Assembly: GCF_014650495.1 (NCBI RefSeq)
Contig: NZ_BMVB01000022.1
Location: 51,999 to 115,998 of the forward strand
Origin: Streptomyces cinnamoneus
GTDB taxonomy: Bacteria; Actinomycetota; Actinomycetes; Streptomycetales; Streptomycetaceae
Direction of reading: 5' to 3'
DNA length: 64,000 bases
The position numbers were made by a program, and so were the translations under genes. Under the pieces are notes generated by a model, which was not told the DNA's origin, searched no databases, and saw nothing but the letters and a program-made list of their open reading frames with translations. Shown piece by piece: positions 15,950 through 23,073 of this stretch. How positions within the stretch are numbered: position 1 is the stretch's first letter; every line of letters starts with the position of its first letter.

Positions 15950-17371
15950 TCAATAGAACGACCGCTGGATGCCGTCCGTGTTCATCAGCATCCCCCGCTT
16001 GCCGGTGGCCCGGTCCTCGGCGATCAGGGCGGTACCTTTCTCTGCCACGGCCAGGTACCACGTGCCAGGGGTGAGCATGAAGCCCGGGCCTCCGTCGGTA
16101 CCGACCGCATGCCGGGGCCCCGGTACGGCGAACCAGAAGGGCTTGACCGCGCGGATCGCCTCGGGTGAGGACGCCGGGGCCGGCCGGGCGGCGGCGCTGT
16201 CCGCGCGTACAGCCGATGCCGTGGACGGTGCGGCCCTCACCGGCTCCGCAAGCGCCGTACGCGCCGCGCGCGCCTCCTCGTCTGCCCGTTTCACCGCCAG
16301 CACGTCCGTCGCCTTCCGCAACTGCTCCGCCTGGAGTTCGATCTCCACAAGCCGCTTCTCCGCCTTCCTCTGGCGGGAGGCCAAGTCCCGTTCCGACTGC
16401 TCGCGACGCTTGGCGAGGTTGGTCTCGAAGTCGGCGGCGGCCTGCGCGGCCTTGTTCCGGGTCTCCTCGAAGAGGGCGTCCGCCTCCTCCCGCTTGGCGT
16501 GGGCGTCGGCGACGGCCTGGAGGCGGATCTCCTCGGCCTCCTGCTCGGCCCGCTGGAGGTCGGCCACCCGCGCCGCGGCCTGCGCGTCGGCGGCGGAGAT
16601 CTCGCTGCGGACCTCGTCGACGCGGGCCTGGAGCTCCTCGCGGTCGGCGTCCTCCTCGACGACGGCGAGCTTGTCCTCCAGCTCCCGGCACCGGGACTGG
16701 GCCTCGTCGCGCTCGTACTCGGCCTGGGTGAGCTCCGCCTCCAGACGGTCGATCTCCTCGCGGAGCTCGTGGCACTGGGCTTCGAGGTCGCGCTCGCGGC
16801 CGCGGTAGTGCTCGATCTCGGCGGAGCTGTAGGCGCGTTCCCGGGCGGCTGTGCGGGTGATTTCGCGCTTCTGCTGTTCGAGCCGTTCCAGCTCGTGTTT
16901 CTGGTCGGAAACACTGGACTTCAGGTCGCGGATGGCCAGTTCGGCCTGTTCCCGGGCGAGGATGGCCTCCTCCAGCTTGTCGCTCTCCATCTGGAGCCGG
17001 TAGCGGGCCGGCTGCTCGCTGAACAGCGCCTCGCGGTGCAGGCGGTAGGCGTGTTCCTGCACCTCGGGGGTGAGGGGGACCTGATGGGCCTGGCAGGCCG
17101 ACTTCAGCAGGGCGTCGACGAAGACCTTGTCCGGGAGCCGCTTGCCGCTGAGGTAGCGCGAGACGGAGGCGGGGCTGAAGTGGTGGTAGGCGGCGAACTC
17201 CCGCAGGGACTTCTTGGTCTGACCGAAGAGACGGCGCATGGCGAGCACGAACTCCCGGTTCTCGTGCCGCAGGCCCGGTGGGAGTGGTGCGAGTCCCTTG
17301 ACGTTCTCGGTGTCGTGGGTGCCGTCGGTGTCGTCGAAGGACATGCCGTCGTTGCCGAAGTCCCCGTTCAA
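15950..17371 (-). CDS. HTH regulator with long coiled coil and C-terminal sensory-like domain
   Basis: The protein has 473 residues. A TTG start at 17371 is chosen because GGAGGA sits 5 nt before it; the next ATG (17344) has no such site. Residues about 35-90 are an XRE-type DNA-binding domain (RRLFGQTKKSLREFAAYHHFSPASVSRYLSG seen as helix-turn-helix). Residues about 125-370 are an uninterrupted, highly charged coiled coil (for example LEAQCHELREEIDRLEAELT). The last 75 residues form a compact beta-rich domain ending GMLMNTDGIQRSFY. It is probably an oligomeric regulator. It is divergent from a 72-residue membrane protein gene, with a palindromic site between them that it may bind. Confidence 0.75.
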   Translation of the reverse strand: MNGDFGNDGMSFDDTDGTHDTENVKGLAPLPPGLRHENREFVLAMRRLFGQTKKSLREFAAYHHFSPASVSRYLSGKRLPDKVFVDALLKSACQAHQVPLTPEVQEHAYRLHREALFSEQPARYRLQMESDKLEEAILAREQAELAIRDLKSSVSDQKHELERLEQQKREITRTAARERAYSSAEIEHYRGRERDLEAQCHELREEIDRLEAELTQAEYERDEAQSRCRELEDKLAVVEEDADREELQARVDEVRSEISAADAQAAARVADLQRAEQEAEEIRLQAVADAHAKREEADALFEETRNKAAQAAADFETNLAKRREQSERDLASRQRKAEKRLVEIELQAEQLRKATDVLAVKRADEEARAARTALAEPVRAAPSTASAVRADSAAARPAPASSPEAIRAVKPFWFAVPGPRHAVGTDGGPGFMLTPGTWYLAVAEKGTALIAEDRATGKRGMLMNTDGIQRSFY

Positions 17372-17464
17372 TCCCGTCCTCCTTGGGGTCGGTGTCCGGC
17401 CAACTGCCGTACACGTCCACGGTGGCGGTTCACGCGCGCGTGCGCTGCACGTTCGGCAGGACAA

Positions 17465-17508
17465 GTGTTGCCACCTGCGGAAACAGAGGTGTTTCCGTTC
17501 CGCAACAC
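17465..17508. promoter_or_regulatory. Nested palindromic operator between divergent genes
   Basis: CGGAAACA (17478-17485) and TGTTTCCG (17490-17497) form a perfect inverted repeat with a 4-nt centre. Outside it GTGTTGC (17465-17471) and GCAACAC (17502-17508) form a second perfect pair. It lies between the start of the HTH/coiled-coil gene (17371, minus) and the small membrane protein gene (17549, plus). The left half recurs at 15913-15926 before the cupin gene. Confidence 0.6.
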
Positions 17509-17548
17509 CTCCCGTCGCCATCAGAGTGGTGGCGGAGAAGGGAGCCGA

Positions 17549-17767
17549 ATGAACGGCACGGGCACGGGCAACGGCAACGGCAACGGCACGAACAACGGTC
17601 CGCTCCTCACGCTGCGGGCAGCTCTCATCCTGCTGCTGGGCACGCTCACCGGCATCGGCGCCGGGATACTCACCTGGCTCGGCGGCGCGTCTCCCGCGCA
17701 GGCGGTCCTGGCCGGGGCCGGTGCGTCCGCGCCGGCGGTGACGTTCTTCGACGCGCTGATCGGCTGA
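17549..17767 (+). CDS. Small membrane protein, Asn/Gly-rich N-terminus
   Basis: The protein has 72 residues from an ATG at 17549 behind GAAGGGAG. The first 16 residues are a low-complexity Gly/Asn/Thr stretch (MNGTGTGNGNGNGTNNG). They are followed by two hydrophobic helices (about 20-45 and 50-70) joined by GGASPAQAV. I recognise this as a recurrent Streptomyces hypothetical protein type, without known function. Divergent from the HTH/coiled-coil gene across a palindromic operator, so the two are probably co-regulated. Confidence 0.75.
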   Translation: MNGTGTGNGNGNGTNNGPLLTLRAALILLLGTLTGIGAGILTWLGGASPAQAVLAGAGASAPAVTFFDALIG

Positions 17768-17855
17768 CGCGGGGCCTCGCAGAATTGCGGGGCCCCGGTT
17801 TCCGTGCTGCCCTGGGATGGCAGGTCGTCCAGCCAGGCCGCCCGTACGGCAGGTG

Positions 17856-18488
17856 ATGACGGTGAAACGATCCCATGCGGCCGCCGCGGTAGCGCTGGCG
17901 GCTTCGGTGATGCTGAGCAGCGCCGCCTGCTCCGGGCAGGAGGAGAGCCCCCGTCCGGAGCCCCAGGGCACCACATCCGCGCCCCAGGGCACCACGTCCG
18001 CCCCGAGCACTCCGGGCGGCGCCAAGGTCGACCTGAGTCACGAGGCGATCACCGACGAAGGCATGGGCCCCCTGCGGCTGGGTCTGAGCCGGGCCGAGGC
18101 GGAGAAGGTGGTCGGGGCATCGATACCGGACCGCCCCGGGGGACCGCGCTGCAAGGACCTGGCGGTCGACGGCGGGCCGCAGGGGCTGATCCTGCGCTTC
18201 GCACAGGACAAGCTCGTAGCGATTTACGTGCTGCCCTCCGCCTCCGAATCCCTTTCCACGGATTCCGAAGTCCACCGCGGCACCTCACGCTTGGACGCCA
18301 TGCGCTCGGGCACCGGGTCGATCGGCTCCCGTCACCTCGACGACCGGCACGAGGAGATCGTCCTCGGGTCGACCGTCGCCACGTCCAAGGGGAACATCAT
18401 CAAGTTCGGCATCCTGGACGAAAAGGTCGACACCTTCATCGCCGGCCAGCGGGACTTCGCCGATCTTCACCCTTGTGGAGGGTCCTGA
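17856..18488 (+). CDS. Putative lipoprotein of unknown function
   Basis: The protein has 210 residues from an ATG at 17856 (GTG at 17862 is an alternative). A lipoprotein signal peptide ends in the lipobox LSSAAC (Cys about residue 25). A Pro/Thr/Ser linker with the repeated segment PQGTTSAPQGTTSAP follows, then a folded domain of about 150 residues. The domain contains GMGPLRLGLSRAEAEKVVG, reminiscent of SmpA/OmlA-type or beta-lactamase-inhibitor-like repeats. Function unknown. It is convergent with the OmpA-family gene, 38 nt away. Confidence 0.75.
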   Translation: MTVKRSHAAAAVALAASVMLSSAACSGQEESPRPEPQGTTSAPQGTTSAPSTPGGAKVDLSHEAITDEGMGPLRLGLSRAEAEKVVGASIPDRPGGPRCKDLAVDGGPQGLILRFAQDKLVAIYVLPSASESLSTDSEVHRGTSRLDAMRSGTGSIGSRHLDDRHEEIVLGSTVATSKGNIIKFGILDEKVDTFIAGQRDFADLHPCGGS

Positions 18489-18526
18489 CCGGGCGGCTCT
18501 CTCCTCCGCCTCTCTCCTCCGCCGCA

Positions 18527-19111
18527 TCACCGCCGCGGGAAGCTCACCTCTACGCGGCGGTTCTTGCGGCGGCCGTCCTCCGTGGCGTTGTCGGAGATCG
18601 GGTACTGCTCGCCGTAACCGCGGATCTCGTAGTGGATGGCGGAGGAGCCGAGGTCCTTGGCGAGTTGGCGCTGGACCGCGTTGGCGCGTTCCTTGGAGAG
18701 GGCCACGCCGTGGTCGGCCGAGCCGAGGTTGTCGGTGAAGCCGAAGATGCGCAGGGCGGTGGCCCGCTGCTTCTTGACCTCGGCCGCGATGGCGCCGATG
18801 CGGGCCGTCGCCGGGGCGCTGAGGTCGGAGCTGTCCTTGTCGAAGAGGACCTCGGCCTGCAGGGCGAACGTGACGTTGACGTTCGTGTCCTCGCGGCGTT
18901 CCTCGCCGCCGTCCGTCTCCACGACGGATTTGATGTCGAGGACGCGCCCGGGCGCGAGCTTGGCGCCCGAGCGGAGCTTCAGGCCGTGTGCGCCCGCGTC
19001 GATCCGTACCGGCGGGGTCGTGTTCGCGGGGCTGCCGGGGCCGCTGTCCGCGTACGCCAGCGAGGGGGCCAGCGCCGTGGCGAACAGGACCGCCGCGATC
19101 GTCATCCGCAT
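18527..19111 (-). CDS. OmpA-family exported protein, last gene of the Tad locus
   Basis: The protein has 194 residues from an ATG at 19111 behind GTGAGGG. A signal peptide (1-21, LFATALAPSLAYA) precedes a linker and a C-terminal OmpA-like peptidoglycan-binding domain (about 75-194) with EVLFDKDSSDLS, RIFGFTDNLGSADHGVALSKERA and YPISDNATEDGRRKNRRVE. These hold the Asp and Arg that bind diaminopimelate. Actinomycetes have no outer membrane, so the protein probably anchors something to peptidoglycan. The gene follows the lipoprotein gene by 7 nt and looks translationally coupled to it. Confidence 0.9.
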   Translation of the reverse strand: MRMTIAAVLFATALAPSLAYADSGPGSPANTTPPVRIDAGAHGLKLRSGAKLAPGRVLDIKSVVETDGGEERREDTNVNVTFALQAEVLFDKDSSDLSAPATARIGAIAAEVKKQRATALRIFGFTDNLGSADHGVALSKERANAVQRQLAKDLGSSAIHYEIRGYGEQYPISDNATEDGRRKNRRVEVSFPRR

Positions 19112-19118
19112 CGCGCCC

Positions 19119-19694
19119 TCACCCCGAGATCTTGATGCGGACGGACGGCATCGTGGGCAGCTGGAAGTCCACGTCCTTCACCTCGTCGGGCGGCGCCGGG
19201 AACTGGGCGAAGAGGGCCCGGCTCTCGTTGGGACGGATGTTGACCAGGCCCGTCGTGCACAGGCACTCGCCGTCGGTGTCGCGCAGGACGAGGTAGCGCT
19301 TCTTGCCCGCCTGGTCGATCAAGGACGCCCCGGAGACGGAGGACTGCGACTTCAGCTCCGTCTCCTTCGAGCGCCACGTCAGCGAGGTGAAGGGCTTGCC
19401 GCCCCGGTTCGTGACCGTGCCGTCGACCGTGAGGAAGCCGCCCTTGTCGCGCACCGCCGAGTGGAGGGTGACGACGATGCCGTCCGGGCCCTTGAGCTCG
19501 CCGATGGTCGTGCTGGGCCGGGGTTCCGGTGCGCCCGCCGGCGTTCCGGCGGAACGGGGGGCCGCCGAGCCCTTCGGCGCGTCCAGGTCTGTCTTCTTCT
19601 CGCCGCCGTCGCCTTCGCCCCCGCAACCGGCCACCGCGAGGGATATGACGACCGCGAGCGCCGCTCCGGCGGCCCTGGCCATCCTCGAACTCAT
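19119..19694 (-). CDS. Lipoprotein of the Tad locus
   Basis: The protein has 191 residues from an ATG at 19694 with AAGGAACG upstream. It has a lipoprotein signal peptide with lipobox LAVAGC, a Gly/Lys/Pro-rich linker, then an immunoglobulin-like domain (about 60-190). The domain resembles DUF4352-type folds: IVVTLHSAVRDKGGFLTVDGTVTNRGGKPF, seen as alternating strands. It has a Cys pair in GECLCTTG. It is placed between the TadG-like and OmpA-like genes with short spacing, so it is probably an envelope-bound accessory of the pilus. Confidence 0.8.
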   Translation of the reverse strand: MSSRMARAAGAALAVVISLAVAGCGGEGDGGEKKTDLDAPKGSAAPRSAGTPAGAPEPRPSTTIGELKGPDGIVVTLHSAVRDKGGFLTVDGTVTNRGGKPFTSLTWRSKETELKSQSSVSGASLIDQAGKKRYLVLRDTDGECLCTTGLVNIRPNESRALFAQFPAPPDEVKDVDFQLPTMPSVRIKISG

Positions 19695-19775
19695 GGGTAC
19701 GTTCCTTTGCTGGTCGGTCGGTGGACGGTTGGTCGGGTGGACGGTCGGTGGGTGGGTGGCCGACGGTCGACGGGG

Positions 19776-20516
19776 TCAGTCCGCCAGGTGCACGGCGTAC
19801 AGGTCCGTGGCCCTGACCGTGCCGGGATGCTGAGGGTCGATGACCAGCGTCTTGCCGTCGCATCTGAGGATTAGGCCCGGAGGCTTCGGAGGCTCGCCCG
19901 TGGGCGACGGCGCCGGCGACGGCGACTGCGTCCCCGACGGATCCGGCTTCGGCGGCTCCGGCTTCGAAGGCTCCGGCTTCGGCTTCGGCGGCTCCGCCGT
20001 ACAGCGCGGCACCACCCCGGCCTTCGCCGTCGCCTTGGCGTGCTTGCTCCCGGTGCCCGGAACCACCGAGTCCCCCACCGTCCCCGCCGACGTGACCGTC
20101 ACCGTGAACAGGCCCGGGGCCTCACCCTGGTCGCAGGCGATCCCCGGCCCGGCGCCGTTCAGTCCCGCGTACGAGGCGGCCGCCCCGCAGGCCCTGCCGG
20201 GCTCCGCGCCCAGGCCCGCGAGCCAGCCCGCCCAGTCGCCTCCGGCGCCCAGGGCCGCCAGCAGGCCGGTGTGGAGCTGGTCCCGGTAGTCCTGGGCCGC
20301 CGCCAGTGCGGCCGCGTCGGCCGCGGTCTGCGCGCCGTTCTTGGTCGCCCCGGCCCGGCCCACGGCGAAGAAGGCCAGCGCCAGGAAGAGGAGGGCCGCC
20401 ACCGCCGTGATGTACAGCGGGAACGCCTGGCCCGTGTCCCTGCCGCCGACCGCGTCCCCGTGGGGCGGGCCTTCGTCGCCGACCGCGTCCTCGCCCTCCA
20501 CAGCAGCGCGGTTCAT
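19776..20516 (-). CDS. TadG-like pilus assembly protein
   Basis: The protein has 246 residues from an ATG at 20516, 4 nt after the flp stop codon. The N-terminus has the prepilin-like GRDTGQAFPLYITAVAALLF followed by one hydrophobic helix and a NGAQTAADAAALAAAQDYRD segment, the hallmark of TadG-like N-terminal domains (putative Flp pilus-assembly TadG). The middle is an extracellular region with two Cys residues. It is followed by a long Pro/Lys/Glu repeat (KPEPSKPEPPKPDPS) and a short C-terminal domain. This is likely a minor pilin or cell-wall-spanning tether. The Pro-rich stretch is a probable wall-crossing spacer. Confidence 0.82.
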   Translation of the reverse strand: MNRAAVEGEDAVGDEGPPHGDAVGGRDTGQAFPLYITAVAALLFLALAFFAVGRAGATKNGAQTAADAAALAAAQDYRDQLHTGLLAALGAGGDWAGWLAGLGAEPGRACGAAASYAGLNGAGPGIACDQGEAPGLFTVTVTSAGTVGDSVVPGTGSKHAKATAKAGVVPRCTAEPPKPKPEPSKPEPPKPDPSGTQSPSPAPSPTGEPPKPPGLILRCDGKTLVIDPQHPGTVRATDLYAVHLAD

Positions 20517-20520
20517 CGGC

Positions 20521-20703
20521 TCATCCGGTGATCTGCTGGATCTTGTTCGTGATGGCGGTCGCGATCATCGTGCCGAAGTCCGTCGTCATCAGCACCAGGA
20601 TGATCGCCACGACGACGGCGATGATGCCCAGGTATTCGATCGAGGTCTGCCCCCGGTCGCGTTCGCGCCATTCGCGGTCTCCCCGCAAACGCTTCGCCAT
20701 CAT
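20521..20703 (-). CDS. Flp-type pilin
   Basis: The protein has 60 residues behind GGAAGGGGAAG. The prepilin site is clear: a basic, Arg-rich N-terminus, then RDRG/QTSIEYLG with Glu at position +5 and Tyr at +6, followed by one hydrophobic helix IIAVVVAIILVLM. Size and motif fit the Flp/Fap major pilin that polymerises into Tad pili after cleavage by an A24 peptidase. It is separated from tadC by about 360 nt with a 12-bp hairpin, so it can be expressed differently from the assembly genes. Confidence 0.92.
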   Translation of the reverse strand: MMAKRLRGDREWRERDRGQTSIEYLGIIAVVVAIILVLMTTDFGTMIATAITNKIQQITG

Positions 20704-21062
20704 CTTCCCCTTCCGACGGGTGTGTCACTGCGCGAGTACGACTCCATTCCCTTCCCCCATAAGACAGTTGGGACACCATGAGTCACCCCCGCTCGGACGC
20801 GCCCTCGGACGTCGACTGTCCCACATCCGATTGCAGGCGCGAAGGCCCTTCGCCGAGCCCTTTACCGTGTTTCCGTAATTCGACCGGCCGCGGCGCCACG
20901 GCCAGGATCACCGCAGAGGTCGAGCAGGGCGCCGCGTGGTGCGGCGATATGTGCTGTGAGGCGTGGGATGCGTGCGGCATGGCGGGGGTCTCCTCTCACC
21001 GGCCACGTCCTGGACGCCCAGGACGTGGCTGACGCGGACATCGCATGCGTCGTCAATGTCCC
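20704..21062 (-). other. Flp promoter region with a strong hairpin
   Basis: About 360 nt without a gene lie between tadC and flp. A perfect 12-bp hairpin, GCCACGTCCTGG (21002-21013) / CCAGGACGTGGC (21018-21029) with a 4-nt loop, lies 34 nt past the tadC stop and should end or reduce transcription from the assembly operon. Nearer flp, TGGGACA (20769-20775) and TGTCCCA (20817-20823) form a spaced inverted repeat that may belong to the pilin promoter. Confidence 0.6.
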
Positions 21063-21968
21063 TCAATCCCCCGTGATGGAGCTGAAGTCCGTACCCGATC
21101 CCAGGAAGAATCCCGCAATCAGCAGGATGACCGTCCCCGGAACCATGAACGTCGTGATGACCATCGTCGCCTTCGGTACCGTCCGCGCCGCCCTGCGGCG
21201 TGCGAGCTGGGCGTCCGTGCGGCGCATGTCCGTCGCGATGCCGATCAGGGTGTCGACGATGGGCGCGCCCAGCTCCTCGCCCTGCTGCAACGCCGTGACC
21301 AGCTGGGCGACTTGCTCGGAGTCGTTGCGCCTGCGCAGTTCGTCGAACGCCTGCCGGCGGCTGACGCCCATGTCCATCTGGCGCAGCGTGATGCGCAGCT
21401 CGTCCGCCCACGGGCCCTCGTACCGCTCGGAGACGCGGTCGAGCGCCTGCCGGAAGCCGAGCCCGGCGCTCACCACGACCGCGAGGACGTCCAGGAAGTC
21501 CGGCAGCGTCCGTTCGATGGCGTCCCGGCGCTCGCGCACCGCCGCCCAGATGCCGACCTCGATCCAGAACAGTCCGAAGGCGACCAGCAGCACGGCGAGC
21601 AGCGGCTGCCCCTTGGCCAGCATGACGAGCGCGCCGCCGAAGCCCAGCATCCCGTAGACGGCGCGGCGCGCCGCGTAGCGGTCGACGGTCAGGCCGCCCG
21701 GGTTGCCCGCGCGGTCGATCCGCCGCCGTACCCGCGACACGCGCTTCTCGCCCATCATCCGCAGCACCAGTGGTGCGTACCGCATCCCGAGCCGGTCGAC
21801 GGCGGAGCCGACGGCCGTGGTGCGCGTGGAGCCGACCTCCAGGGCGAGCACCAGGTCCGGCGGCAGCTTGGCCTCGCTGCGGACGAGTGCGATGCCGTAG
21901 CAGATTCCCACCACGGATGCGGCCGCCACCAACGCCAGCAGCAGTCCCATGCCCGTTCCCGCCCCCAT
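21063..21968 (-). CDS. TadC-like type II secretion F domain protein
   Basis: The protein has 301 residues from an ATG at 21968 (ATG at 21950 is an alternative). An N-terminal helix is followed by a cytoplasmic segment. The T2SSF domain (about 155-290) contains RDAIERTLPDFLDVLAVVVSAGLGFRQALDRV, with paired helices and a final membrane pair (ATMVITTFMVPGTVILLIAGF). TadB and TadC form the inner-membrane platform on which the CpaF ATPase acts to assemble Flp pili. The gene starts 17 nt after the tadB stop. Confidence 0.9.
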   Translation of the reverse strand: MGAGTGMGLLLALVAAASVVGICYGIALVRSEAKLPPDLVLALEVGSTRTTAVGSAVDRLGMRYAPLVLRMMGEKRVSRVRRRIDRAGNPGGLTVDRYAARRAVYGMLGFGGALVMLAKGQPLLAVLLVAFGLFWIEVGIWAAVRERRDAIERTLPDFLDVLAVVVSAGLGFRQALDRVSERYEGPWADELRITLRQMDMGVSRRQAFDELRRRNDSEQVAQLVTALQQGEELGAPIVDTLIGIATDMRRTDAQLARRRAARTVPKATMVITTFMVPGTVILLIAGFFLGSGTDFSSITGD

Positions 21969-21984
21969 GTCCGCGGCCGCCCCC

Positions 21985-22926
21985 TCACACGTCGATCTTC
22001 GACATCCGGCGGATGAGGAAGAAGCCCAGGCCGTACAGGACGAAGGCGGCCACGACCGCCGTCTGTCCCGGCCAGCTGCCCGTCATCCGTTCGATGGAGC
22101 CCGGTGCGATGCGGTCCATCAGCAGCAGGGTGCCGATGCCCATCAGCGGCACGACGTATGCCGTGACCGTCACCTGGGACAGCTGGGTCCGCACCTCGCG
22201 CCGCGTCTCCTTGCGCTCCTCCAGCGTCGCCGTGAGGTTCCGCAGCGAGCTGACGACCGTGCCGCCGGCGCGGTTGGAGAGCACGAGGGTCGTCACCAGG
22301 ACCACCAGTTCGCGCGAGGGAAGCCGTTCGGCGAGCTCGCCCAGGGCCTCGTCGACGGAGTGGCCGACCGCGAGCTTGTCGGCGACCTTGGCGAGCTCCT
22401 CGCCCGCCGGGGCCTCCATCTCCTCCGCGGCCATGCCCAGGGCCGTGCGCAGGGCGAGGCCGGCCTGCGTGGCGTTGGCCAGGATGCGGGAGAGCTCCGG
22501 CAGCTGATTGATGAACTTCTCGATCCGCTTCCGTCGCTGCCAGGTGAGGAAGGCGGAGGCGGACCACAGGGCGACGGTCCCGGCCAGCGGTCCGAAGAAC
22601 GGCGCGAGGACCGCCGCGGCCAGCAGCCACAGCCCCGCCGCCGCGCCCACCGTGTACGCGGCGAACTCGCCCACCGTCACGTCCAGCCCCGTCGACGCGA
22701 TCCGCCGTTCCAGCCGTCTGCCGGGGCGCGTGGTGCGCAGCCGGTGGTCGATCCACCGGAAGCGGCGTGGCCGGCCGCCGGACGGTGGTGGGGCGGGGGC
22801 GTCGGAGAGGCGGTCGACGAGGGCCTGGTGGCGGTCCCGGCCGGTGACGTACGCGCGGACGCCCGCGACGGCCAGCGTGCCGCTGAGCAGGGTCGCGCCG
22901 CCGGCGGCCAGTGCCCCTTGGCTCAT
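21985..22926 (-). CDS. TadB-like type II secretion F domain protein
   Basis: The protein has 313 residues from an ATG at 22926 (MSQGALAAGG) with AAGAGGAA upstream. A membrane helix pair near 90-120 precedes the T2SSF domain, which has EKFINQLPELSRILANATQAGLALRTAL and a closing hydrophobic pair. It is the partner of TadC in the pilus platform. The intergenic stretch toward cpaF is filled with short CATCCGGTC-type tandem repeats. Confidence 0.9.
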   Translation of the reverse strand: MSQGALAAGGATLLSGTLAVAGVRAYVTGRDRHQALVDRLSDAPAPPPSGGRPRRFRWIDHRLRTTRPGRRLERRIASTGLDVTVGEFAAYTVGAAAGLWLLAAAVLAPFFGPLAGTVALWSASAFLTWQRRKRIEKFINQLPELSRILANATQAGLALRTALGMAAEEMEAPAGEELAKVADKLAVGHSVDEALGELAERLPSRELVVLVTTLVLSNRAGGTVVSSLRNLTATLEERKETRREVRTQLSQVTVTAYVVPLMGIGTLLLMDRIAPGSIERMTGSWPGQTAVVAAFVLYGLGFFLIRRMSKIDV

Positions 22927-22979
22927 GCCCGTTCCTCTTGGCTCATGCCTGTGTCCCTCGTTTCCTTCCCGTGCCTGTT

Positions 22980-23065
22980 CGTTTCTCGTCCCGTCCAGTC
23001 GTCCGGTCGTCATCCGGTCATCCGGTCGTCATCCGGTCGTCCGGTCGCCATCCGGTCATCCGGCT
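22980..23065. repeat. Short tandem repeats between cpaF and tadB
   Basis: The segment is made of variants of GTCATCCGG / GTCGTCCGG (9-bp units, some expanded), repeated about eight times. It lies between the cpaF stop (23074) and the tadB start (22926). Such simple repeats change length by slippage and could alter the spacing of tadB from its upstream message. Confidence 0.7.
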
Positions 23066-23073
23066 GCTGTTGC

